Part shown: positions 16,301 through 24,358 of the stretch, in pieces | How the letters are laid out: each line of letters starts with the position of its first letter | Numbering within the stretch: the first letter of the stretch is position 1 | Source of the DNA: Clostridiales bacterium | GTDB lineage: Bacteria > Bacillota > Sulfobacillia > Sulfobacillales > Sulfobacillaceae | Direction of reading: 5' to 3' | Assembly (NCBI GenBank): GCA_027365485.1 | Contig: DAHXNH010000311.1 | Coordinates: forward strand, 1 to 39,666 | DNA length: 39,666 nucleotides | Program-made: the position numbers and the translations under genes | The notes under the pieces: generated by a model | Databases searched by the model: none | The model's input: the letters and a program-made list of their open reading frames with translations, nothing else | Told to the model about the DNA's origin: nothing

Positions 16301-16397
16301 GAGACGGCACAAAGCGGCCCACACCTTTCGGTGCTCCTCGGCGACCCCGATGCACGGCGTCGATGCTCATTAGAGAAGACCGCGTGTTCTTGCCCCA

Positions 16398-17126
16398 TTA
16401 TTTCTCGACGACTCCCCCTCTCGCGCCGGGACGATAGGCCAACCGCGAGACTACGTATGCCAACTCGTAAATTAAGTAGATCGGAATCGCCATCAAGATC
16501 ATCGAGAGAGCGGTCGGCGGTGCCAGCACCGCTGCGATCGCAAAGGCAATTAAAATAGCGTAGCGCCGGTAGCGAGCAAAGAGGCTTGGCGACAAGATGC
16601 CATAGTGGCTTAACAACCCCGACACTAGCGGCAATTCGGCAACGATGCCAAAGGGTACCGAAAGGTCAATGACAAAAGAAAGATAACTACTTAACGTCCA
16701 TAGCGGCTCGAGCCCATGACCGGTGAAGGACAGCATTACCCGCAGCACAACAGGCACAAACCAGAAAAATCCGGCTGCCGACCCCGCCAAAAACAGGAGC
16801 CCCCCTGGCACCAAAAACCAGCCCACCATCCGCCGTTCCAGATCCGTCAACCCAGGAAACACGAACGCGGCCAGTTGAAAGAGCAAAAACGGCGAGGACA
16901 CAATCAGCGACATGATAAAGTCAATCTGAATAACGCCATAAAACGCCTCCACGACGCCAATGACAACGAGGTGATGAAGAATGGACCGCCGAACCAACCA
17001 CAACATGACCGGCTTAGCCACGAAATAGCCGGCAATAAAGCAAGCGCCCACCACCGCAATCATCCATAAAAAGCGCGTTCGCAACTCTTCGAGGTGCTGG
17101 CTTAAACTCATTTCAGGTGAGTCCAT
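16398..17126 (-). CDS. tatC: Sec-independent protein translocase TatC
   Basis: TatC is the membrane receptor of the twin-arginine system that exports folded proteins. The 242 residues start with the diagnostic SLSQHLEELRTRF and have six hydrophobic segments. The loop with FPGLTDLERR and the conserved proline-rich FGIVAELPL segment are visible. It follows the response regulator by 15 bp. No tatA-like gene (short, one membrane helix, FGPxKLPE) is in the window, so its partner must be elsewhere. Confidence 0.95.
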   Translation of the reverse strand: MDSPEMSLSQHLEELRTRFLWMIAVVGACFIAGYFVAKPVMLWLVRRSILHHLVVIGVVEAFYGVIQIDFIMSLIVSSPFLLFQLAAFVFPGLTDLERRMVGWFLVPGGLLFLAGSAAGFFWFVPVVLRVMLSFTGHGLEPLWTLSSYLSFVIDLSVPFGIVAELPLVSGLLSHYGILSPSLFARYRRYAILIAFAIAAVLAPPTALSMILMAIPIYLIYELAYVVSRLAYRPGARGGVVEK

Positions 17127-17141
17127 CAGCCTTCCCGTCCT

Positions 17142-17789
17142 TTACTGTGGCTCTTTAACCAATCCCTGGCGAATGGCATAGGCCGCCGCTTGCACTCGAT
17201 TGGCACAGTGGAGTTTCTGCAAGATGTTCCGCAAATGGTTCTTTACGGTATTCTCAGCGATATTCAACTGATGAGCGATCTGGCGGTTGCTTGCGCCTTC
17301 GCCGACAAAAGCCAAAACCTCCCGTTCGCGCTCGGTTAAAGAGGCGAGACTCGGCTCTAGGTCGCGCTCTTGCAACAAACGGCGCAACTTGACTGCCAAC
17401 GGCCCGACCAATCGAACTTCTCCATTAAGATGGGATCGGATTTGCCACAAAAACTGGCTAGGATCTACCGTCTTGACTAAATATCCCTCCGCCCCGACGA
17501 CAATGGAATCCCACAGCACTTGGTCCTGGTCGCTGGCAGTCAGCATGACAATAGAAGCCGACGGCATCCTCCGCTTAATTTCCCGAGTCGCCTGCAATCC
17601 GCCCATGCCCGGCATGTTAATGTCCATCAAAATCAGATCTGCCATCGTCTCTTCGGCCAACTTCACCGCGGTTTCTCCGTCTCCGGCCTCGGCTGCCACC
17701 ATAAGATCCGGTTCCCGGTCAATCAGATCCTTGATAGCCGAGCGAAATAAGCGGTGATCATCCACTAACAGAAGCCTTGCTTTTGCGAT
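17142..17789 (-). CDS. NarL/LuxR-family response regulator
   Basis: A receiver plus LuxR-type HTH protein. The phosphoacceptor Asp is in DLILMDINMPGMGG (about D56 of 216), acidic pair LVDDH, Lys in LVKTVDP, and a C-terminal HTH with LTEREREVLAFVGEG and AENTVKNHLRNILQKL. It overlaps the kinase gene end. The natural N-terminus AKARLLLVDDHRLFR has no ATG, GTG or TTG just before it. An ATC (17787-17789) with GGGAGG upstream would give the family-typical length of 216. In-frame ATG 17861 or TTG 17828 would add an odd 13-24 residue extension deep in the kinase gene. Partner of the adjacent kinase; targets unknown. Confidence 0.9.
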   Translation of the reverse strand: MAKARLLLVDDHRLFRSAIKDLIDREPDLMVAAEAGDGETAVKLAEETMADLILMDINMPGMGGLQATREIKRRMPSASIVMLTASDQDQVLWDSIVVGAEGYLVKTVDPSQFLWQIRSHLNGEVRLVGPLAVKLRRLLQERDLEPSLASLTEREREVLAFVGEGASNRQIAHQLNIAENTVKNHLRNILQKLHCANRVQAAAYAIRQGLVKEPQ

Positions 17790-18663
17790 GCACCTCGCCT
17801 CCCTCCCGGTTGATCCAAGAGATCTCAACCACTGTACTCCATCCCTCAGGGTTCTTTGCAATCACGACATTGGCCCCGACGGAATGGGCGCGCTCTTGCA
17901 TGACCAGCAATCCGAAATGGCGCCCTTCAGCATCCTTCGATCGAATGAAGCCCTTCCCATCGTCTCGGACATACAAACACAATTCGGCTCCGCGTTGCAC
18001 TGCCTCCACCAGCACCCGCTTCGCCCCGGAATGCTTGCGAACGTTGACAAGCGCTTCCTGCACAATACGGAGAAGTTGCACAGAGACCCGAGGATCCATG
18101 GGCTCTTGGACCTCGGGTCGTCTCCTCCCCTCGATGCTTATTCCAGTTTGACTCCGAAAATCATCAATTTGAAGACTCAGCGTCCGCCAAAGGCCACGGA
18201 TCAACTCATGCCCGGCTCTTAAGTCGTAAAGATTCTGACGCACGTCATCAGAACACCGCTCGATCATCGCTTGGGTTTGGTCCAAATCGAGCCCAATACT
18301 GGATGTTTCTCCGCTATACAATCGATCGCGGATGCGGTGAATGGTAAATTTCAAGGCAGCCAAGTCCGGTGCTAAGCCGTCATGCATTTCGCGGCCAAGG
18401 CGTTCCCGTTCCTGCAACGCCAACATCGACTCCCGATACCGATTGCGTTCTTGTTCCATGCTGCGGACCACGCCAAAAACATAACTGGAAAATCCGCCCG
18501 CCGCAATCACGGTCACTAGCACGGCTACCCCGCTCACCTGCCAGGGTGCCAAAACATGCCTGAGATAAAAATAGCGAAAGAGTTCGGCTATCATCACAAA
18601 AAGCGTCGGTCCTAAAATTGTGAGCCATCTTAGCCACCGAAATGGTGGCCGACCTTCGTCCAT
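17758..18663 (-). CDS. Sensor histidine kinase, NarX/DesK-like (HisKA_3)
   Basis: A 301-residue membrane kinase. Two hydrophobic helices (about residues 14-34 and 43-65) with hardly any loop between them leave no extracellular sensor domain, so it may sense membrane state or an internal signal. A short coiled linker leads to the HisKA_3 phosphoacceptor LGREMHDGLAPDLA (H94). The ATPase domain has EALVNVRKHSGA (N box), VRDDGKGF (G1) and GLLVMQERAHSVG (G2). GGAGG lies six bases before the ATG. It is 24 bp after the hydrolase gene and overlaps the response regulator, followed by tatC. Confidence 0.93.
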   Translation of the reverse strand: MDEGRPPFRWLRWLTILGPTLFVMIAELFRYFYLRHVLAPWQVSGVAVLVTVIAAGGFSSYVFGVVRSMEQERNRYRESMLALQERERLGREMHDGLAPDLAALKFTIHRIRDRLYSGETSSIGLDLDQTQAMIERCSDDVRQNLYDLRAGHELIRGLWRTLSLQIDDFRSQTGISIEGRRRPEVQEPMDPRVSVQLLRIVQEALVNVRKHSGAKRVLVEAVQRGAELCLYVRDDGKGFIRSKDAEGRHFGLLVMQERAHSVGANVVIAKNPEGWSTVVEISWINREGGEVHRKSKASVSG

Positions 18664-18687
18664 GCGCCACCTCCAAATCCCGTCGGA

Positions 18688-19446
18688 CTAGGCTTGCCAA
18701 AATTCCTGCAACGTCTCGTCCAGTCTCAAGGGTTGGTCCAGAGGGATTAAGTGGCCCGCTCGAGGCACCACAGCAAGCCAACTGTTGGGAAGCACGCGCG
18801 CCGCAATTTCGGCTTCAGCCGGGGGCGTTACCTGATCCAGCGTGCCCACGACGACCAAGGTAGGCTGCTGTACTTGAGCAAACACGGGCCCATTGTCGAC
18901 GGCATACGTGAACGCCATCGTCTCCAAGTACGTTTTCGAGTCCATGTCGGCCAATTCTTGGGCAAGGTTTTCCCGAACCTCAGGCCGGGCAAATTCGGTA
19001 AGAACCTCTTGACTATACGCTCGCGCATACTCGACCATCCCTTGACTCTCAATGCGTCGGGCCCGCTCAGCCACCATGGCGGCTCCGTCAGAAAAGCCGA
19101 CACTGGTACTGACTAGCGCCACGGTCTGAATTCTCCCCGCCGCTTGAGCGGCAACCCGGGCCATAACAAACGATCCCAAGGATACTCCCACTAAATGAAC
19201 CGGACGATCCAAAACCGCTGCGATATCCTCCGTATCTGCCACCATGGCCTCCAGGCTAGGCGCAAGCAACCGATTGTCTCCCACCCCTCGCGGGTCCCAA
19301 CTCACTACGGCGTACCGCGCCGACCACCGCGGCTGAAGCCGATGAAACAAAAAACGGCCCAATCCCAAGCTCGGGTGGCAAAGAACGGCCTCCGGCCCAT
19401 CGCCCAAAACATGAAAGATTAAGCCTTTGTCGGTTTGCATCGCCAT
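18688..19446 (-). CDS. Alpha/beta hydrolase
   Basis: A 252-residue alpha/beta-hydrolase fold protein without signal peptide. The triad is visible: Ser in the nucleophile elbow GVSLGS (S89), Asp in GTLDQVTPP (D204) and His in RAGHLIPLDQP (H232). An oxyanion segment HPSLGLG and the strand SWDPRGVGDN resemble 3-oxoadipate enol-lactonase and related esterases, but substrate specificity cannot be read. I chose the ATG at 19446 (GGAGA eight bases before), not an in-frame start at 19506. It sits between MobA-like and kinase genes in the same direction. Confidence 0.9.
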   Translation of the reverse strand: MAMQTDKGLIFHVLGDGPEAVLCHPSLGLGRFLFHRLQPRWSARYAVVSWDPRGVGDNRLLAPSLEAMVADTEDIAAVLDRPVHLVGVSLGSFVMARVAAQAAGRIQTVALVSTSVGFSDGAAMVAERARRIESQGMVEYARAYSQEVLTEFARPEVRENLAQELADMDSKTYLETMAFTYAVDNGPVFAQVQQPTLVVVGTLDQVTPPAEAEIAARVLPNSWLAVVPRAGHLIPLDQPLRLDETLQEFWQA

Positions 19447-19508
19447 CGTTGATTCTCCGTTCTGACCTCTTTTCGAGGTCTCAGATGCCTCATTATACCA
19501 TCCCATCC

Positions 19509-20126
19509 CTAGCGCTTAAGCCAGTCCATAGCCAGCAGATAATCGGACCAGCTGTCCACGTCAAAGTTGGGATTGGGTCGACCGTCAATCCGCCGAGACA
19601 CCGTCGCCAAATCAAGACGGTCGTTCAAAACCCTGCTCAAGCCCACGTCGCCTTCGATCCGTGCGACCAGTTCCACTGCCAAGGACCATTCGATCAAGAG
19701 GGGATGTCCCGGCACCCCATCATAAAGCGGTCGCAAAATGCGCACTCCCGGGTCTCGCTGTTTCCAACATTGCACCAGAAATGAACCATCGTCCGCCTGT
19801 ACAAAGGGCTGGTCCACCAACATAAAAGCCACCGTATTAACCTCATAATGCGCCATGAGTGCGTCTACCGCAACCTTTAAGCTAGACGCCATCCCACGGT
19901 AGGGATCGTGGTTTCTCACCACCCGAACCTGAGTCTTTGGAGGTGCCTTCATATTCCGGGGAATCACGGCAAGAATGCCGTCCGCCCAAGGCACCGCGCA
20001 CTTCACCGCTCGGTCGAGAAGGTTTTGATAGCCTGGCCATGCCAATTTGGCCTTGGGTTGCCCCAAGCGCGAACCTAATCCGGCGGCTAAAATCACCGCA
20101 CAAATGTCATGACGGCGGATGGCCAT
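19509..20126 (-). CDS. MobA/MocA-like molybdenum cofactor nucleotidyltransferase
   Basis: A 205-residue NTP-transferase domain. The N-terminal AVILAAGLGSRLGQPKAKL is the nucleotide signature, FMLVDQPFV is the metal-binding Asp motif, and GVPGHPLLIEW is typical of MocA-type enzymes that make molybdopterin cytosine dinucleotide for xanthine-oxidase-family proteins. It overlaps the 3' end of the CoxG gene by 20 bases. CoxG and MocA-like genes occur together in clusters for aerobic CO dehydrogenase and related hydroxylases, which supports that role. The enzyme subunits are not in this window. Confidence 0.85.
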   Translation of the reverse strand: MAIRRHDICAVILAAGLGSRLGQPKAKLAWPGYQNLLDRAVKCAVPWADGILAVIPRNMKAPPKTQVRVVRNHDPYRGMASSLKVAVDALMAHYEVNTVAFMLVDQPFVQADDGSFLVQCWKQRDPGVRILRPLYDGVPGHPLLIEWSLAVELVARIEGDVGLSRVLNDRLDLATVSRRIDGRPNPNFDVDSWSDYLLAMDWLKR

Positions 20127-20556
20127 GCAAATACTCCTGGATGCCGCTAAAAAACTGGGTCAAGACCAAATGAGCGACTCCATCCAACAACTTCTGACCT
20201 AGTCCCGCCACCTTGCCTTCCATACTAGCCTTTCCTAGGTAGTGGAGCGCAGTGGCACTGCCTTGGGGTTCTAAGCCCACCTCCATCACCATCTGGATCG
20301 TCCCGGCCGGGCCCCGTCCATTGAGGGATAAACGATAGGCCTCGGGAGGTCGAGTCTCTTGGATATGCAAAATCCCATGGTATCTACCACGAATGGACGA
20401 CACGCCCATTTCCATTTCTGCCGCATAAGAACCCAGACCTTGGGATTGAAGCTTTTTCAAACCGGGCATGGTCTGCATCAACACGGCAGGATTCGTCAAT
20501 GCCCGATACAGGGGATGCGGTGAGGCAATCATCAGTTTCGTACCCTTGACTTCCAT
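20107..20556 (-). CDS. CoxG-like SRPBCC protein
   Basis: A 149-residue START/SRPBCC-fold protein of the CoxG (carbon monoxide dehydrogenase subunit G) family. Marks are the N-terminal strand with LTNPAVLMQTMPGLKKL, matching the family pattern D-P-x-x-x-x-x-x-P-G, and central strands with KGRYHG-like IRGRYHGILHI. The C-terminal helix VAGLGQKLLDGVAHLVLTQF is also typical. CoxG is reported to help anchor or mature membrane-associated CO dehydrogenase. GGGAGG lies eight bases before the ATG. It is coupled to the MobA/MocA-like gene. No coxL, coxM or coxS is present, so it may serve a distant operon. Confidence 0.82.
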   Translation of the reverse strand: MEVKGTKLMIASPHPLYRALTNPAVLMQTMPGLKKLQSQGLGSYAAEMEMGVSSIRGRYHGILHIQETRPPEAYRLSLNGRGPAGTIQMVMEVGLEPQGSATALHYLGKASMEGKVAGLGQKLLDGVAHLVLTQFFSGIQEYLHGHPPS

Positions 20557-20602
20557 CAGCTCGACCTCCCTGTCAACTGGTTTACCTTGGCCAAGTGCGC
20601 GG

Positions 20603-21871
20603 TCAGGACGGCACCCGAGTGGGCGACGTCCCGTCGGAGGGATAACGCTGGATTAACGTCTGGCGATCAATCACTAAAAGCACCGGGCGCAAGTGACGGT
20701 AGCGCTTAATGCTCCTCCACCCTTGCCGATGGTACATCGCCATCAACCAGATTAAATAAAGCCGCATGCTCAATCGCTGCCAGCCGACCACGGGCACTCT
20801 CACAAACCCCAACCGCTCGATGGCTTTCCCTGCATTCAGCACCGTGACTCCACCAAAAGCTAGCACGTCTTGGTATTTTTCACTTTGTCCGACAAAACTC
20901 GCCAAATCGACCAATGACTGACGAATGGCCTGATACGCTTTCAGAACATGTCGGGTGTCGTCGCTAAATCGAGAAAGTTCACTGTTATCAAAATGCAACT
21001 CGCCAAACCAATCCCCGCGGTCCAGGACCACCGAGGACAAAGCGAGCCGAGGCCCGCGAAACCGAATCTTCCCCAACCGAAAGATGGGAACGATCGATCC
21101 CTGGGAAGGGACGGGATCGAGATCCCAAGCTATCTGAAATCTCGTCTCCCACCATCTCCAGCCCGTCTTTAACCAGGACGCCTCAAATGCCAGTGCCTCC
21201 ATCGGCACAGGCTCCATCCCGATTCGCCGCAATCCCGCCGCGATGAGAGGAAGCGCTAGTCGCGTCCGCGTGCGATCTCCCCCGCCATCGTGTAATACGA
21301 CCACTCCTCCTGGCAAGGCGGCCTTGACCACATGATTGCTAATTTTTTCTTTAGAGTGCTCTGCTCTCCAGTCATCGGGGGCCACCGTCCACAAGACCCG
21401 CTTCAATCTGAGCCGTCGACACGCCCACCACGTCCATAGATTCTGGTGGCCCCACGGCGGTCGGTACCATTGGATCGGTTGGCCACTCAGATCTTGGAGT
21501 TTCGCCACGCCTTGCGCGATATCCGCCATCGTCCCCCAAGGAGTATTTAGGTAAGCCGATCGATGCCGGTACCCGTGGAGTCCGATTTCGTGCCCTCCAG
21601 ACACCACCAGGGTGACCCATTCGGGATGCTCCGAAGCCCTTTCCGCCACCATAAAAAACGTAGCCTTAATGTTCAAACGGTGAAGTTCGGCTAAGATCGC
21701 GACCGTGTCCTCCGCCGGACCATCGTCGAAGGTGAGAGCCACCTGGCGCTGATCTTCGTTGGCATGAAACGCTCCCCATTGCGCGTGGTGAAAAATCACG
21801 TCGGCCACCGGATAGGTCAAAATCCACAGCGTCAGCAATGCACTGACGATCCACCAAAGCATCCCTCCCAT
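20603..21871 (-). CDS. Membrane-anchored polysaccharide deacetylase with a C-terminal extension
   Basis: An N-terminal membrane helix (about residues 4-22) anchors an extracellular NodB domain, which removes acetyl groups from N-acetylated glycans such as peptidoglycan. Seen are VALTFDDGP (D49, D50), the zinc histidines in GLHGYRHRSA (H99, H103), YRPPWGH and VVLHDGGG. Residues about 230-420 form a second region, FRLGKIRFRGPRLALSS, LDRGDWFGELHFDNSEL and a helical end, that resembles the YkoP-like domain of some Bacillota proteins. It lies 49 bp after the glycosyltransferase, so both probably act in envelope building. Confidence 0.9.
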   Translation of the reverse strand: MGGMLWWIVSALLTLWILTYPVADVIFHHAQWGAFHANEDQRQVALTFDDGPAEDTVAILAELHRLNIKATFFMVAERASEHPEWVTLVVSGGHEIGLHGYRHRSAYLNTPWGTMADIAQGVAKLQDLSGQPIQWYRPPWGHQNLWTWWACRRLRLKRVLWTVAPDDWRAEHSKEKISNHVVKAALPGGVVVLHDGGGDRTRTRLALPLIAAGLRRIGMEPVPMEALAFEASWLKTGWRWWETRFQIAWDLDPVPSQGSIVPIFRLGKIRFRGPRLALSSVVLDRGDWFGELHFDNSELSRFSDDTRHVLKAYQAIRQSLVDLASFVGQSEKYQDVLAFGGVTVLNAGKAIERLGFVRVPVVGWQRLSMRLYLIWLMAMYHRQGWRSIKRYRHLRPVLLVIDRQTLIQRYPSDGTSPTRVPS

Positions 21872-21920
21872 CTCCTTCCTTCATCGTTCCTTCGTCGCTT
21901 GTCACGTTGTTTCAGCCATC

Positions 21921-23156
21921 TTAGGCGGGTGCGTTGGCTCGGCGTTCCAGACGGGCAGCTAAAACATGGCGTGCCACCGTCTCGGCCGCGTCTGGATGGC
22001 CTAACTGTCGAGCTTGACGGGCCATTGCTTTTAACTGCCACGGATTTTCTAGCAGTTGGCCCACAATTTCCCCTACCTCCGCTTCGTGATGAGCGCGAAT
22101 ACCCGCTCCATGGCGTTGAAGAAAGTCGGCGTTAGCATCTTCTTGTCCAGGAATGGGTCGGTAAATCACCACCGGAAGCCCACGACAAAGGGACTCCGTG
22201 GTCGTCAAGCCTCCCGCCTTAGAAACCAACATGGAAGAAATCGCCATCAATTCGTGAACATTGTCGACGTAGTCCAAAACCACCAAGCGATTCTTGGCTC
22301 GGCTTTTATAGGCTTCGGCAATCGCACGACGCTGACCTGCCCGCCCGGCAATCACGATCGTCGCATGCGTCACCGGGACGCAGTCGATGGCTTCCAATAC
22401 CGTCTCAAACTCGTTCTGGGGCATATACGCACCACCCATGAACAAAACCACGGGAGCGTCATCGAGCAAAAGGTCTTGCCGCACTCGACTTTCGTCGACA
22501 GGCCAACGGAAGCGCTCGTCCACCGGAATACCCGAAACGACAATGCTTTGTTCATCTAGTCCCCGTGCGATCAACGCCATTTTCATATCGTCGCTGCCTA
22601 CGAAGTAACGATCGATCCCTGGATGAATCCATTGTGAATGGACGCTGTAATCCGTCATAACAACAAAATTGGCGGTGCTAAGACGACCCTGCCGTTTTAA
22701 CGCAGACACTACGCCAGCCGCGGTGGGATAGGTGGAGACGATGACCTCCGGCGGATTGTCTTTAATGGCCTGATAAAACCGATTCAGGCCAATGTGATTC
22801 AACATTTTCTGCGCCTTGGACGAAGGGTCGATTCTTTGCGTGGAGGTATAAAACCACCGCCACAAAGAAGGAGCAAACCGAACACTCGACAGATAAGCCC
22901 AGCGAATCCCGTTATCCAACCGCGGATTAACAAATCGATAGTAGTCCAAGACTCCTAAAGACGGCTCCGGATCCGTTTGCAACAACTCTAGCGCGACCGC
23001 CTTCGCCGCTCGCAGGTGGCCATCACCATAGCGCGCGGCTAAAATTAGGACTTTGGGATGAATCGCCAGCGTTTCCAGATGGTGATCCGGCATCTTATCC
23101 ACCATCTGGATAAAGGCCGCGATTTCAGCCGTCGATGAGCGCCGCGACTGGTCCAT
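21921..23156 (-). CDS. MGDG-synthase-like glycosyltransferase (UgtP type, GT28)
   Basis: A 411-residue GT-B enzyme without signal peptide. The N-terminal MGDG-synthase domain has VLILAARYGDGHLRAAKAV and LDYYRFVNP. The C-terminal GT28 domain shows VVLFMGGAYMPQNEFETV and SKAGGLTTTESLCRGLPVV for UDP-sugar binding. Relatives transfer glucose or galactose to diacylglycerol, making membrane glycolipids and anchors. GGGAGG lies seven bases before the ATG. The deacetylase follows directly. Acceptor and sugar cannot be told from sequence alone. Confidence 0.9.
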   Translation of the reverse strand: MDQSRRSSTAEIAAFIQMVDKMPDHHLETLAIHPKVLILAARYGDGHLRAAKAVALELLQTDPEPSLGVLDYYRFVNPRLDNGIRWAYLSSVRFAPSLWRWFYTSTQRIDPSSKAQKMLNHIGLNRFYQAIKDNPPEVIVSTYPTAAGVVSALKRQGRLSTANFVVMTDYSVHSQWIHPGIDRYFVGSDDMKMALIARGLDEQSIVVSGIPVDERFRWPVDESRVRQDLLLDDAPVVLFMGGAYMPQNEFETVLEAIDCVPVTHATIVIAGRAGQRRAIAEAYKSRAKNRLVVLDYVDNVHELMAISSMLVSKAGGLTTTESLCRGLPVVIYRPIPGQEDANADFLQRHGAGIRAHHEAEVGEIVGQLLENPWQLKAMARQARQLGHPDAAETVARHVLAARLERRANAPA

Positions 23157-23284
23157 GATGCGCCTCCCTCATTCACTTCGTGTAAAGCGCCGCCCTCATC
23201 CTCGTAAGTTCCTGCGCCAAATTGCCGAATGATTCCCATCATGATACCATCCTCTTAACCTATATCATCCAAGGATTGATGCTC

Positions 23285-23890
23285 ATGAAAACCATCCTGC
23301 GTTCTTCAACTTGCGATGAAACGGTACACTCGTCGCGTTTCATCGGATGGAGTTGTCATCTCAATCACGAAGCCGAACTATCCACGATGCTCGACCGGGC
23401 GCGCTCCGAGTGGCCTCGCGCTTCCCATTACGCCTTTGCCTATCGCATCGAACCGGGAAACGAGCGTGCTTCGGATGACGGTGAACCTCACGCCAGTGCC
23501 GGATTGCCTATGCTTCACATTATACAAAAACGTGAACTGGTCCAGACCTTGGTGGTGGTCATACGCTATTTCGGCGGGACCAAACTGGGTCGCGGCGGTC
23601 TAGTGAAGACTTACCAAGACATCTGCAGCAAATCTCTGGATCAGGCAGAGTTGCGGGAGTTGGTTTCCAGCTACCAGGTCCATCTTGTACTGGACTACGC
23701 TCAGTATGAAATCGTGCAGCATCAATTGCAGCTCAAGGCGATTCACCCCACCGCTACCTTTCTCGAGCAAGTCTGCCTAGACTTTTACTGCCCCACCGAT
23801 ACCTGGGAGCAATTGGATCCAACGCTTCGCCCCTGGGTTCAACACATAGAACACACCGACGCCTGCCTCCGGGTGCTTCCCGACGCATAA
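23285..23890 (+). CDS. YigZ/IMPACT-family protein
   Basis: A two-domain protein of the IMPACT/YigZ family. The N-terminal domain has FIGWSCHLNHEAEL, the SHYAFAYRI strand, SDDGEPHASAGLPML and VVVIRYFGGTKLGRGGLVKTY, which are its hallmark motifs. The C-terminal part is a ferredoxin-like DUF1949-type region that starts near LVLDYAQYEIVQHQL. Bacterial members are linked to translation stress or ribosome rescue, but the reaction is not settled. AAGGA lies nine bases before the ATG at 23285; ATG 23279 is possible. It is divergent from the glycosyltransferase. Confidence 0.92.
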   Translation: MKTILRSSTCDETVHSSRFIGWSCHLNHEAELSTMLDRARSEWPRASHYAFAYRIEPGNERASDDGEPHASAGLPMLHIIQKRELVQTLVVVIRYFGGTKLGRGGLVKTYQDICSKSLDQAELRELVSSYQVHLVLDYAQYEIVQHQLQLKAIHPTATFLEQVCLDFYCPTDTWEQLDPTLRPWVQHIEHTDACLRVLPDA

Positions 23891-23932
23891 CTCGGTCTTC
23901 ACGGGCACATGTTAGCGACGAGGTGAACGTTC

Positions 23933-24358
23933 ATGACCGGATTAGCCGCTTGGCTTGCCCTCACCACCGCCACGGCACTGATGTCGCCTGCATTGCCCCG
24001 GCCCCACCCGGTAAGCCAATCCGCCGCCGCATCCATCGCTAAGCTAGCCGCCGGCGGAGGCCGAGTGATTAATGTCACAGTGGAGCCCCATGGATACCTC
24101 GTTCGAATCCGCCATCGCGGTCTCGTGGTGATAGGGGTCAGTCGGGCGGGCCAGGTCAGCCGTTTTTCAGGAAATCGTCAGCCAGGGTCTGCCTTCGCGC
24201 CACACCAAGGCGACGGGCAGACCAAAGGCCCGGGCCATGAGTGCATCCGTCAGAACCTGATGCTTTTCGCCAGCGGCAATGGTCTTCCCCCCAGCCAAGA
24301 GCAAGACATGGGTAAACCACGGCAATATCTCCTCCGCATGGTGAGTCACGTAAATTAA
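23933..24358 (+). CDS. Small exported protein, possibly PepSY-like, overlapping an antisense gene
   Basis: The ATG follows GAGGTGA at six bases. A hydrophobic start (about residues 2-20) ending near ALPRPHP looks like a signal peptide. Residues 28-78 form a short alpha/beta segment, AASIAKLAAGGGRVINVTV and GYLVRIRHRGLVVIGVS, that recalls a PepSY domain. After residue 78 the frame runs 192 bases into the convergent ABC gene on the other strand, and the sequence becomes Gln/Gly/Pro rich and shapeless, so this tail is probably not functional. A lost stop codon would explain it. Role unknown; PepSY-type domains often inhibit proteases or bind metals. Confidence 0.55.
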   Translation: MTGLAAWLALTTATALMSPALPRPHPVSQSAAASIAKLAAGGGRVINVTVEPHGYLVRIRHRGLVVIGVSRAGQVSRFSGNRQPGSAFAPHQGDGQTKGPGHECIRQNLMLFASGNGLPPSQEQDMGKPRQYLLRMVSHVN

